NCBI RefSeq assembly: GCF_963855985.1
Contig: NC_087105.1
Coordinates: forward strand, 498,501-562,500
Reading direction: 5' to 3'
DNA length: 64,000 nt
From: Ostrinia nubilalis
Taxonomy: Eukaryota; Arthropoda; Insecta; Lepidoptera; Crambidae
How positions within the stretch are numbered: the stretch's first letter is position 1; every line of letters begins with the position of its first letter. The notes below the pieces were generated by a model, which saw only the letters and a program-made list of their open reading frames with translations, searched no databases and was not told the origin of the DNA. This document shows positions 44,626 through 56,800 of the stretch, one piece after another. Position numbers and translations under genes: made by a program.

Positions 44626-47600
44626 TAGCTAGTGTGGTCAAATTTTGAATAGTGTTTCTGCTATGACGTTGTCGAAGCGAGGTGTCGTGCAAGATCGGCA
44701 AAAGTCGTTTGCACTTGTTAGTCAGCTGAGTCACAGCTGATCGCCGACACTCACTACGTACACTGTTTTAAATATTCACTGTCACAACGATGTTTTGGTT
44801 TAGTTTTCTGTTTATACACTTCACAGGTCCTTAAGTGTGTGTCCTTAATAAGTGATCTCATTCGATTATTTCTAAACTATACAAGATATCGAAAAACTGG
44901 TTACTAATCCTGAAAGTGCTTCACGAGCTCTATTCAACAGTACCAATATTAGGTTACAGAATTAACTGGATCTATCCGAAAATTTAATGTTTTCAGCCTC
45001 CATACTAAATGTATGCCAGCCAAACAATAAAAGAAGTATTAATTTTTTTAATTAAATAATAAACACTTAAATTTAACTCGCAAATTGCATTCTTATTTAA
45101 AATTATTCGTGGAAAACATTGGTTTTAGGCTTTACTTGCTATAATATTAACAAGACATGAGTGCCATGACTGTGGCTGTACTAAATGTATGGAAGCTAGA
45201 AACTAGAAACATTGAATTTTCGAATGGATCCAATTTAATTTGTAACCTTTTATTGATACCGTTGGATAGAGATTGTAAAGCACTTTCAAGATCAGTAACC
45301 AGTTTTTTAATATCTTGCATAGTTTTTAATATTATGTGGTTTTACTAAATGTATGAAAGGTGGAAACATTGAATTTTCGGATAGATCCAGTTTATTCTGT
45401 AACCTATTATTGGTACCGTTTGAAAGAGCTTGTGAAGCACTTTCAGAATCAGTAATCAGTTTTTCAATATCTTGTATAGTTTAGAAATAATCGAGTGAGA
45501 TCACTTAACGTTTCCACCCTGTATGTAGGGGAGCTACCCTAAAAAAATTTTTTTTAATATTTTATTCTACCGTTTTGTTGGCGTGATTAATATACATACC
45601 TCTACAAAATTACAGCTCTCCAGTGCTAACAGTTTCCAAGCAAACCTCGGACAGACAGACAGACAGACAGACATATCGAAACTATAAGGGTTCCTTGTCA
45701 GGACTACGGAACCCTAAAAAGAAAAAACTTGTTTTGCTATTCACGTAAATGTTTACCATTCTGAGTGATTCATGAGTGCTACCTGATGCTTCCTGTAAAA
45801 TACTCCATCTTGGTTTATCAGATCACAACACAGCCCAATCGTTAGAGGTTCCGATAAATGGCAAATTCAATAAAATAAGTCATCAATTTATCTATGAACG
45901 TGACCTCAGTCCTGGAAATATCACTAAACTTAATTAATGCCTTTTGTAGGCCCATTCCCCTGATCCGAGATCTATACAGAAATAAATCTAAATAAAGCAT
46001 GATATTTTTCATGAACTCTTTAAACTGTTTTATAATTTACTGGGGGCTAGGGCGCATAGAGAAAATCAGTAACACTAAACATAATTATTAGAAACAGCAC
46101 AAACATATGTAAAGCATCTTGGGCCTTAATAAAACACGAAGAACACAAAATTGAACCACACAGGTAAAACGGCAAAATTATGATCTCTAACCCATAAGAC
46201 ATAGCAAACTTATTCAATGATTATTTTATAAAATTAGGTAAAAATATGTATATAAAGTAACTCTGTCTGTCTGTCTCTTTCACGCCTAAACCACTGAACC
46301 GATTTTGATGAAATTTGGCATAGAGATAGTTTGAGTCCCGGGAAAGGACATAGGATAGTTTTTATCCCGGTTTTTGAAACAGGGACGCGCGCGATAAAGT
46401 TTTTCTGTGACAGACAAAATTCCACGTGGGCGAAGCCGCGGGCGGAAAGCTAGTTAATAATATGACAAAGGTGTTAGGAATGCCAACGCTAATAAAAACT
46501 AAACCGTTGGCTTTCAAAATCTGGAAAAATTCGTAATAATACTGCTTTTCATAAACTTTCAAGGAAAACTATAACGGTTAAGATAAATCAGTTAGTTTAA
46601 GAGTATTAACTTATTATTTATTATTAAGTATTAGTAATAGTCATTTGACTCAGGTATTATAAAATTTCTTAAACTGTAAAAATTCCTTGGAAAAAAATAT
46701 GAAAAGTGACTTTAGATGAAGTAATTGCTTGCTTCTGAAATATGTATATTGTGGAAACGACGGACAACTACGGAACCCTACACTGCGCGTGGCACGACAC
46801 GCACTTGGCCAATTTTTTTCCTATATCCAACAGACATTGATGAAAGAAATACAATAATCGGCAATCTAAAAAAATGAAATTCGGTACAATTTGATGAAAT
46901 CCTAACAAACATAATTAAAGCTACCAAAACCAATATTTTGGCATATTTGTATTATTTGGCCCTAGGCAGTTCGATTTTTTCAAGTTATTTATAATTTTCA
47001 AATTTTGGCATAGTTAATTTATCAGTATTCTATTAATTTATCAGTTATTCAAATTTATGTATGCGAGTCATTTCTACTAGTACCTTAATATGTAAGTCTG
47101 GATATTAGCACGTCACTACCTTGTTTAATATACCACGCAATCTTGTATACCTACCCATTCTTATGAAACACCATACAAGAATGCATGGTAAATTCAGTGA
47201 ACTGCTCCTGAATCGAATGTACCTACTACTACTATTTCTATTTATTTATATTAACCGGCAGACAGTGGTGACTGAGTTTGTTGCGGCGCTTCTTCTCAGC
47301 ACTTGCCAAATGTTGGTCTCGAAGCGCTGGTAGGGTAAAAAGATTATGAGACATGTAGAGGCTCCTTAAGAGCATATTTTATGACGATTTGTAAGAACTA
47401 TTTATTAGTCTAAACAAATAAAGAAATTTTGACTTTGACTTTGAATCTAATTAACTTATCCTTAAAAACAACAATTATACAACCTATTCATAAAACTGTC
47501 GAAACTGATATCATAGATAACTATAGATAGACCGATTGCCTTAGTCTCTGTATTATCTAAAATAATAGAAAATGCCATGTCTGCTAGATTGACCAAATTT

Positions 47601-47960
47601 ATCTATAAACAAAAAATTCTGAGTACCTATAAATTAATCAAAATGGCTTTCAAAAATTCTACAATGCTAGCTATTGAACCGTCTCTGTGGTCTAGTGGTT
47701 AGACCACCTGCTTCAGACGCAGAGGTCCCGGATTCGATTCCCAGTGGGGGCAGAATTTTCTGTTCGGTTTGGTTGGTGGTAGGGCTTGTTTGTTCCAAGT
47801 CCGCCTGGCTAGCTACCACCATCTTACCTAAGTATATCGCCATAACAACAATGTTAACAGCATTGTTGTGTTCCGGCAGTTAGAGGTAAGATAGCAGTTC
47901 CTCTGTGGTTGAGGATTCCGGGTGAAGCTCGCTTCCACCTTCGGCCTGATCATCACTTAC

Positions 47961-50900
47961 TGTTGGAAGTATACTAATAAAAGAGGGAATTATTTCAATT
48001 AAACGGTTTATTGACGTCCACACGAACGGACGGACAGATCACAGAGAATACAGAGTTAGCATCATAGACAAAAGTATTAACTTTTTAACTATGGCAAAGG
48101 GCGGTGTTTATTTAAATCCTACATCCTCCCTTAAACACAAACCCATTTGCGATACACAGTATTCTAATTTTGCATGCGTCGTTGCCTTGGTAAGTGCATC
48201 TGCAACCATCATGTTGGTTTGTACATAGCGAACATCAATCACTCCACTTAGTACCTTGTCTCGGACAAAATGGTGCCTCACGTCAATGTGTTTTGTTCTG
48301 GCATGATATCCATCGGTACCTGCAAGCTTGAATGAGCTCTGGTTATCGCTATAAATAACCATCGGTTCACTCTTCAACTATGGCCAAAATGTTTCTTGAA
48401 GTTGTCTCAGCCACAAGGCTTCTTGTACACACGATGACAGCGACATGTACTCCGCTTCAGTCGTAGATAACGCTACAGTAGGTTGCCGCCTCGAGTTCCA
48501 GCTAATCATTCCTCCCTGAAACAAGAATGTGTAACCTGTGCAAGAGCGCCGATCATCCTCTGAGCTGGCCCAGTCTGAGTCACAGTAGCCATGCGTCATT
48601 GTCTCCTCTGGATTCTTCTTATAACTCAGTTTGAAGTCTTGAGTACCCTTTAAATAACGCATCACTCGTTTCAAAGCAGCCCAGTGTTGCTGTTGAGGTT
48701 TGGTGTTGTACTTACTCAACATATTGATCACAAAACTAATATCGGGCCTAGTGACCTGTGAAATGTATAATAAACATCCAATTACTTCCTGATAAGGAAT
48801 GTCTTTCAATATCTTACTTTCTTCAGTATTTTCTATTCCTTGAAACTTGAAGTTTGGATCAATTGGAGTTTTTACAGTTTTGCAATCAGCCATTCCATAT
48901 TTGCTCAATACCTCCTGTATATATTTTCTTTGATCTAAATACAGAGTGCCTTTATTTCTATCTCTTTCTACATGTATTCCAAGACAGTACTTTAGTTCAC
49001 CTAAATCCTTCATTTTTAACTTGCTGAATAACTGTTCCTTAATACGAGCCTTACTATCTTGATTGTTTGTGAACAAAATAATATCATCTACATGAATAGC
49101 CATAAAAGTCATGTCATTTTCATTCACAATGTTATAGTAGATACAAGGATCACATTTAGCTTGTAAAAGACCCAATTCTTTTAATGCTGCATCAAGCTTC
49201 TTGTTCCACTGCCTGCTAGCCTGTTTCAATCCATATAGACTTTTTCAGTCGACAAACTTTCTCACTATCTGTACTATCAGTGTTGTCATACATAGGAGGC
49301 ATTTTCATGTATATCTCCTCCTCTATGTCTCCTTGGAGAAACGCTGATACGGCATCCATTTGCCACATATCCATATCGTACTTGGCAGACAGAGCAAACA
49401 AATATCTAAGCGAAGTCGTTCTTACCACTGGTGAAAATACTTCCGTGTAATCAATGCCGGGTTTTTGAGAACAGCCCTTGACCACAAGCCTTGCTTTGTA
49501 TTTAACAATTTCTCCTTTCTCATTCGTCTTCGTCTTAAAAACCCACTTACATGGTATTGCACGTTTGCCAGCTGGTAGCGAAGTAATTTCCCAAGTTTTA
49601 TTTTCTAATAAAGACTTGTACTCTTCATTCATAGCATCCTTCCAAAATTCAGCCTTAGTACTTGCCATAGCTTCTTTCACAGTTTGTGGATCTGAAATTG
49701 GCATAACACACATGAAATTATTGCCTTGAAGGTTGCGTCTCTGGTGTGACCTCAAAGTGATATTTCTTTCAAAACTACTCTCCTCAGTATCATCACTTGT
49801 ATCAGGGTAATAGGTCTCATCATCTGACCTTCCATTGTCACAACTGTAAATTGATGTGTCAGTCGTACTAGTTTCCGCTTCAATTTGAACGCTATCCTCT
49901 TCATTTGTTAGAGTGTTATTTATTTCGGTACTATTCTGTGAATCTGAACAATCATTGTTTGCATCCAGGGGAATATTAACACACTGTGTCAATGATACAG
50001 GTTCCGGTGTAATATTTTCAGTTTCAAGATCTTTTTCTATGAATATTACATCCCTGCTAATGACAATCTTTTTGTTAATAGGATCAAATAGTCTATACCC
50101 CTTTGTGTTCTCACAGTATCCAACAAATATTAGTTCACGTGATTTACGATCCCATTTCTGTCGAATTTGTTTAGGAACGTGTACCATGGCCTTAGTGCCA
50201 AAAATCCTTAGATGTGAAATATTTGGTTTCTTACCAGTCCATTTTTCGTATGGTGTTACCTCACCCAGTACTCGTGACGGCGATCTGTTGATGACATGAG
50301 CTGCAGCAGCAACAGCCTCAGCCCAAAAAGTTTTCTTCAGCTTTGCTTCAAATAGCATGCACTTTGCACGCTCGACAAGAGACCTGTTCATCCGCTCGGC
50401 CAACTCGTTCTGCTCAGGTGAGTACGGAGAGCTCGTCTGATGTTTGATGCCGGAAACTGCTAGAAAGTTAGTAAAATCCTGGTTACAATACTCCTTCCCA
50501 TTGTCACTTCTCAAAATTTTGATTTTCTTGTCCAATTCATTTTCAACTTCTTGTTTATACTTTTGAAATACCGATCGAATGTCAGTTTTGCTCTTCAAAA
50601 AGTATACATAAACTTTGCGTGAAAAATCATCTATGAAGGTTATAAAATACTTTCCTCCTCCAGCCGATGTCGTTTCCATTGGACCGCATAAGTCAGTATG
50701 TATTATTTCCAACAGCGCATTTGCCCTCGAACCAGAATGGGGAAACGGTGATCGAGTTTGTTTAGCTTCACAACATGTGACACAAACATTATCAGCTTCC
50801 TTGTTACTGATAGTTATACCTTCAGCACATACCTCTAATCTCCTCACATCAGCCATGTTTAGGTGCCCCATCCTCTTATGCCATGTAGTAATATCTACCT

Positions 50901-52306
50901 TACTCTCATTATGAGAAACTGTATATGCACTATCTGTAACAGTATTAAGTTTATACATGTTATTGCATAAATTCGCAGTTGCTACCAGAGTCTTGTTGGC
51001 ATTGAATATATTGCAGCCCGTGTCAGTGAACTCTACCTTACAGCCACTCTTGGTCAGTTGACTAACCGACAAAAGGTTTGTACTCAGATCAGGAATATAC
51101 AAGACATTTCTCAACTGGATTGGATTCTCATTCTTGCAATAACGGGTCTGTATATTTACTTTACCCATACTGTGCACGGAGACTGAGTCACTGTTCGCCA
51201 CCATTATTTTATTAATCGGAGGTGCTTGCAGGTCATACATCCAATTAGAGCGTCTTGACATATGCATAGTAGCTCCCGAGTCAACATACCAGTCGTCCTG
51301 ATTTGACATGCTGAAAGCTGAAAAAACGGCTGAAAAGGTGTTATGATTATTCTTGTTATCATTATTCTTCACTGTATTAGCTTTGCATTGGCTCTTGTAA
51401 TGCCCATAATTGTTACACTTGAAGCAGCGGGGACCTTTTCCTTTTGGCTTTGTGTTAGAGGTATTCTTGTGCTTTGTATAGAATGCAGAAGACTCGGAGA
51501 CTTTCACTTCTTGTAAAAGTTTTGTCTTCACAAAATCTGATGAAATCTTTATGCAGGAACTTTCCAGACCCATGATCATCGGTTTATAATTATCCGGTAA
51601 ACCTGCCAGCATGAGTGTTCCCAGCCATTCATCACCAACTTCGAAGCCGATATTCCGTAACTTGTACGCAGTACTCATAATCTTATTCACGTGTTCCTCG
51701 ATACTGGAGCAGTTGTCTAGGGTGGTGTTTATCAGATCCTTCAATAATCCGACTTTTCGAGATAGCCCGGAGTCCTCAAATGCAACCTCAAGTCTTTTCC
51801 ACACCTCTCTGGCGGACGAAGCACTTTCAATATGCACGAAATTTATTGGTTCTACCAACAAAATCAATTTCGACTTGGCTTTGATATCTTTCTTCGGATC
51901 AACGTTGATTCCTGGATCAACACACTCCCATAAATCTTCGTGTTCTAGATACGATTTAACTGCAAACTTCCATGTCGAGTAATTTTCCCGACCGGCCAAT
52001 TTTTCCAGTTGAAGGTTCGCGGTAGCCATTTTCGATCGGGAAAAATTTTCAGAATATTACTTCGAAATGTGATTCTCCGATTTATCTCAATAAATTGTCG
52101 AAATTCTCCCTTTCACTACGGGTATACGGGACGGCCCATAACCTGTTGGAAGTATACTAATAAAAGAGGGAATTATTTCAATTAAACGGTTTATTGACGT
52201 CCACACGAACGGACGGACAGATCACAGAGAATACAGAGTTAGCATCATAGACAAAAGTATTAACTTTTTAATTATGGCAAAGGGCGGTGTTTATTTAAAT
52301 CCTACA
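47961..52306 (-). mobile_element. Complete Ty1/copia LTR retrotransposon (4346 bp)
   Basis: 5-bp target duplication CTTAC (47956-47960, 52307-52311). Two 163-bp LTRs (47961-48123 and 52144-52306) differ at one base, so the insertion is young. In element orientation the LTR runs TGTAGG...CCAACA. Directly after the 5' LTR is GGTTATGGGCC, a primer site matching the anticodon region of initiator tRNA-Met, as in Drosophila copia. A purine tract AAGGGAGGA precedes the 3' LTR. Confidence 0.95.
48108..52029 (-). pseudogene. copia gag-pol with one frameshift and one in-frame stop
   Basis: A single gag-pol frame from ATG 52029. Gag carries the zinc knuckle CFKCNNYGHYKSQC. Protease has VDSGA. Integrase has WHKRMGHL, CVTC, HTDLCGP and RSDNGKEY. 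RT has MAIHVDDI, and RNase H ends in IVYSDNQSS-like and DVRHHFVRD blocks. The frame breaks at about 49216-49240, inside the RT (KKSIW region), and a TAG at 48378-48380 separates RT from RNase H. This copy therefore cannot encode an intact polyprotein. Confidence 0.9.
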
Positions 52307-52410
52307 CTTACCATCAGGTGAGATACAGGCCAAGAGCTTCCTCGTTGGGGATACATTTTTTTTTTAAATCTATTAACCACAATTTACACACATCAACATG
52401 TTCTAGCTAG

Positions 52411-52620
52411 GGATATAAATAATAAATAAATATCCTTGGACATTTTACAAACTAAGCAAAGCTTTTAATATGGGTACTAGACATCGGATATAAACATACT
52501 TAAATACTTTTTTTATAAATACATACATATTATACACAGAAAACACCCAGACCTGTCACAGAAATCAAAAATCTATCATTCGTCGTCTGATCGTTCTGAA
52601 CCACTACACCAAACGGCCGA
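52411..52620 (-). mobile_element. tRNA-derived SINE, second copy
   Basis: Reverse orientation of the family at 17978-18252: the head CGGCCGTTTGGTGTAGTGG ends at 52620, and the A/T-rich tail is near 52411. Confidence 0.78.
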
Positions 52621-52639
52621 CATATTTCAATTAAACCTA

Positions 52640-53758
52640 AATAACTAAAATTCTATCTACTTTTTGTTAGGACACCTACCTACACATTAAAATAAACCTT
52701 GTTTAATAGCCTATCTAATCTGATAATAAACTTTTAAATAGATAAAGTTAAATTTAAAAAAAGACAAAATTTCAATCTTAACTTTATTTTTTAAACATCA
52801 AACCTAAACAAACATCAAATTTTTTTTTAAATAAATATTGTTAAAAACTTAAAATTAATAATCCGTAGATCCACAAAAGACTCTCCTGACACATCTGCAG
52901 AGGTTCTGCATACTCAAAACAAGGGTGTCAATATCCTGTTGTGGAATACTGTTCCAAGTCCTGCTAAGATGCAAGAAAAGCTGGTTTTCATGCACAATAT
53001 CTTCAGGGAAATTCCTAAGAGCTCTTCTCTGAAGCATATCCCAGGCATGCTCAATAGGATTTAAGTCAGGGGATTGTGCAGGCCAGTCTAAAACTTGGAT
53101 ATCATGCCAAGTCAACGATGCAATTGGTTCAAAGGCTACAGAGAGAGTATGGTTTGCTGTAAGCGGTCAAACTTTGAGAAGACGACCGCATGAAGTCAAC
53201 CTACGTGCTCGTAGGCCACTTCGGATACCAGCGCTAAGGAGAGGCAATCGAGGAAGAAGATTACAATGGGCTATTGCACACGAAAACTGGAACCATTCTC
53301 AATGGTCACTTGTGATTTTCACTGATGAATCCAGGTTTGGATTTCATCCTAATTCGCGAAGAGTACGCGTTTGGAGAGAACCTGGACGTTGGAATCGACT
53401 GCAGCACCCACAACAAGTTCATGCATATCAAGGTGGCAGGATTATGGTTTGGGCAGGAATTCGACTAGGCGGTAGAACGGACCTCGTTTGGATACAAGGC
53501 AATATGTCTGTTCTAAAATACCGAGATGAGATGCCTGTAATCTTGCCCAACAGAGAACAAATGGGACAAAATTTCCAGCTAATGCACGACAATGCCCGTC
53601 CACATATGGCGCGTATCGTTCGTTACAAGTTGGTTACAACGGCATGATACCTGCACAATCCCCTGACTTAAATCCTATTGAGCATGCCTGGGATGCTTCA
53701 GAAAAGAGCTCTTAGGAATTTCCCTGAAGATATCGTGCATGAAAACCAGCTTTTCTTG
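52640..53758. mobile_element. Rearranged Tc1-like transposase remnants (foldback)
   Basis: The minus strand 53115-52855 encodes a transposase C terminus (WPAQSPDLNPIEHAWDMLQ). The plus strand 53116-53647 encodes the centre (HTH tail, FTDESRFGF, MHDNARPH), starting without an ATG. 53655-53757 repeats part of the C terminus in plus orientation. The two C-terminal pieces form an inverted repeat. The end at 53758 abuts the 3' flank of gene F. Confidence 0.75.
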
Positions 53759-53824
53759 GATCTTACAACAAGATAAATAATAGTATAAATTAATTATATC
53801 AGTCATTGTAGTCACACTCGTACA

Positions 53825-56800
53825 CTACACGTCGGCTAAGGTTTCGAAGAAGTGGACCATCTCCTGGTCGTAGTCGCTCATGGCGCCGAAGTCGGTGGCG
53901 GGCCCGGCGATGTAGTTGTACTCCAGCGCACATGACGCCGCTCCCCAACATCCATCTCTTGACGGAGAGCTGGTAATTTAAATAGGACATCTAAAATAAA
54001 GTACCTATGTGTAACACTTTTTACTGACTTCACAAAATGAAGATGTTCTCAATATGTGTTACCTTTAATCTTTTAATCAAAATGATATTACTAAAATCGA
54101 AGTCAGGTAATATAATTTTATAAAAATTATGACTTACTTATACTTTATGAATGTCTCCATGATATCGGTCATCCATCCAGTCATAGCTTCATCGGCGTCA
54201 CTGGCAGGTACAGGCCACGAGTTCACCTTGAATATCCTGTTCAAGTCCTCGATATGGCCGGCGCCGGAATATGTGAGGTTCAACGCCTCCTTGATGACGC
54301 TGTACTCGGCCTCGTAGGCGTACTTGTACAGGAACGCGGGCGCACCTCCGCTGGCCGCGCGCGCCTGCGCCAGCTTGATCGCCGGGTACTGGAGGAGCGA
54401 CTCGGTACACAACTTAATGTACTCGTCCATTGTCGGGGTCCCGTTAAAATATCTTGCCATCACCTTCTTCGCCATCTCCGCTGTTACGTTCGATGGCAAA
54501 CTGTATACAAGCTCTGGAGACAACCCAATCAGCGGATTCTCTTGGATCGCAACCGCAGCGTTGATTTGGACTAATCTTGGACGAATCATCTCGCACTCGT
54601 CGCTGGTGAAGCCTATAACTAGCGGAATATGCTTCCCGTTGCCGTTAGCTTGCAGAGTTTCTGGGTACTCGCTTAGGATTGTCGTAAAGTTTGCAAATGG
54701 TGTCTCCACAACAGGGACGAAACTGTTTAAACCCGTTCGATCTAACACTACCCTGCTGGCGGCTATGAGGATGTCGATCGGCAATTCAACAAGCTGGTCG
54801 TGGACCTCGTCGTAGTCCGTGGAGGAGATGTTCAGAGCGGAGAGGAAGAGGGCAGCCACTTGCTGAGCGTGCACAGGAGACTGGCTGTAGAAGCCCTGGA
54901 TAGCGACACCGCTCATAATAAATGCACTAAAAGGACAGAAATGTTCTGTGATTAAAAAAAATTACAACAAAAGAAATGAAAAACAAGATTGCATTAACAA
55001 AGTGCTTTACAAACCGATTAAATAGTCCAACAGCGGCTGGCGATAGCGTCAGAAGGTGCACACTGACGGCGCCGGCGCTCTGTCCCGCCAGCGTGACGTC
55101 GGCGGGGTTGCCTCCGAAGTAGGCCGCGTTGGCCTGCACCCAGCGCAGCAAGGTCACCATGTCGCGCAGACCATTGTTCCCGGGAATCTTCGAGGTGTTC
55201 AGGGACAAGAAGCCAAGGTAGTCCAGCCTACAAATTGTAATCCTAATTACTTAGATGCTACAATGCTTACTGTATACGTGTGCATTCAATGAGCTACATT
55301 CATGATGTTTTATCGGATTAGAAGGCATTGGATAAAGTAAATTGCATTGCCCAAAATACTTGCCTGTAGTTGAGAGTGATTACTATAACACCTTTGCTGA
55401 CCATATACTCTGGTCCATTAAAGTCTGCGTCGCCGGACCCGCAGACCCAACCGCCTCCGTGAATAAACACCAAGATCGGTAGCCCTCCAGTACAACTTGC
55501 ACCGATTTGGGTGTTCGGGAGGGCATCTATTGGGACGTGTATGTTGGCATGGATGCAAGCCTCGCTGATGCCTTGCGGCTGCACAAGGGGGCCAAAGTAG
55601 ATATCATTGTTCGGGCAGGCGGGCCCTTCGGTTGTGGCATTAAAGTCCTCGATCCAAGGTTCAAGTGGTTGAAGTTCCTGCGAATTTCGTACGTTTTTAA
55701 TTTTTAAGAAAAAAAAATATAGTCTTAATGGAATTCTTTATTATGGTTACGGGACTATTCCCACCTCTCTTTCCCACCACTGCAACTCCTGTGTAGCCAG
55801 GATCTTCAGCTTGACCGCCACAAAAACCCAACCAATGAAGGTCAAGTTTGTCCCGGGCGGGGGATAGTTAAACTGTCATTGGACCCGCAACGAAATTAAT
55901 CAGAAGAACATAGGAGGAGTTTGAAATTAAGGTTCGACTTCCCTCCATTGCAAAACGGATGGCAGGTGACAAACAAAAGTTTAAAACCTTTAAGAAAAGA
56001 TTATGCACCACGGACAATAAATTAAATTAAGGGGGCCTATCTTATGAGCAATCAGCAACTACCTGCCAATAATATTTTTCACAAAATCGCTTAAAAGCAT
56101 GGAAATTTTTCCTTATCGCGACAAGATCGGTGTAATAAATTGCGGAAACAGATGACTATGTTGTATTGAATTAAGCATTATATCACGTTCATGTTTCCAA
56201 AGATCACACTCCCACAAGATATGATGGGCAGACTGCTCATGACTGACATCATCAGTGGACCACTCGCAAAAAGGAGACGGAACTAGTTTGAATTCGTGAA
56301 GTTTATGTTTAAAGTTGCCATGTCCCGTGAGGAACTGCGACGAGCAATGGTCGATTTCTAACCATCGCCTAGTTAGACGTTCGCGTACATTCGGGAAGAA
56401 TTTATATAAGTGACGTCCTTTGACTGACGTATTTATTATGGTTAGACATAGACAATTATGAAAAATGAGCATTGCACGAATTACCTACTGACCTGAAAGC
56501 GTAGCTCTCCCAGGGGCTGCTTGGCGTAAGGCACTCCTCGGAAACTGGCGTACTGCGAGCCATCCTGCGCCAGCCGCTTGGCGCCGCACACCCATCCCGC
56601 TTGCGTGCGCGCACGCACCTCGCACTGCCTTGATGTAGACACTAGGCATAATATTATAAGTTTACGAAAAGCTTTATGAAAAAGGATACTATTAAGTGAA
56701 TAAGTATTGAAATGGGAAGTGTGCATCGGCTTTTCCTTATAGGTCGCACATCTTTTTTTCTAATTTAATTTCGTCTACTACTACATCTCAGCACCAGCTG

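Larger units (their letters stand above)
37921..44847 (-). mobile_element. Near full-length CR1-like LINE
   Basis: Flanked by ATAAG (37916-37920, 44848-44852). About 5.07 kb once the 1858-bp inner insertion is set aside. It has a 5' region, ORF1, a 19-bp gap, ORF2, a short 3' UTR and a (TTCTTA)n-type tail. The open frames suggest recent activity. The CR1 family is inferred from the PHD-type ORF1, an APE-type endonuclease and GVPQGSILGPLLFLLYVNDI in the RT; a Daphne-like clade is also possible. Confidence 0.82.
37903..45521. mobile_element. TA-flanked foldback element split by the LINE
   Basis: The left 18 bases (CAGGGTGGAAACGATAAG) and the right part (44848-45521) make one element of about 690 bp with inverted termini CAGGGTGGAAACG. 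TA lies at 37901-37902 and 45522-45523. The 44850-45010 region pairs with 45360-45510. The LINE entered within the left terminal repeat. Confidence 0.75.
36139..45720. mobile_element. Dispersed moth repeat that hosts the insertion nest
   Basis: Starts AAAAAATTGGCCAAGTGCGT, contains GCCAACGGTTTAGTTTTTAG, and ends with (GACA)n and GGAACCCTAAAAAG. An inverted partial copy at 46475-46820 lets the parts be joined. It is split by a threefold repeat (36327-37445), a MITE (37469-37643) and the foldback element at 37903-45521. Confidence 0.65.
47681..52369 (+). mobile_element. Second SINE type, split by copia
   Basis: The tRNA-like head (TCTGTGGTCTAGTGGTTAGA, then GATTCGATTCC) starts at 47681. The body runs to 47960, resumes at 52312 and ends in poly-T near 52365. 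Flanks CTATTGAACC and CTATTAACC look like the target duplication, within the decayed LINE. Confidence 0.78.
45770..52410 (+). mobile_element. Decayed LINE ORF2, plus strand, cut by several insertions
   Basis: Pieces with stops, in order: DHNTAQSL-like (about 45825), NPQDIANLFNDYF-like (about 46200), FDEILTNIIKATKTNIL (about 46900), IIDNYRPIALVSVLSKII-like (about 47510) and FKNSTMLAI (about 47660). Interrupted by a moth repeat (46250-46460), the inverted host repeat (46475-46820), a LINE 3' end with a (TTTGAC)n tail (about 47000-47455) and the SINE/copia block. Non-functional. Confidence 0.7.

Noticed and set aside
47681..47755. Possible tRNA gene
   Set aside because: Same reasoning: the ends do not pair and the sequence continues into a SINE body.
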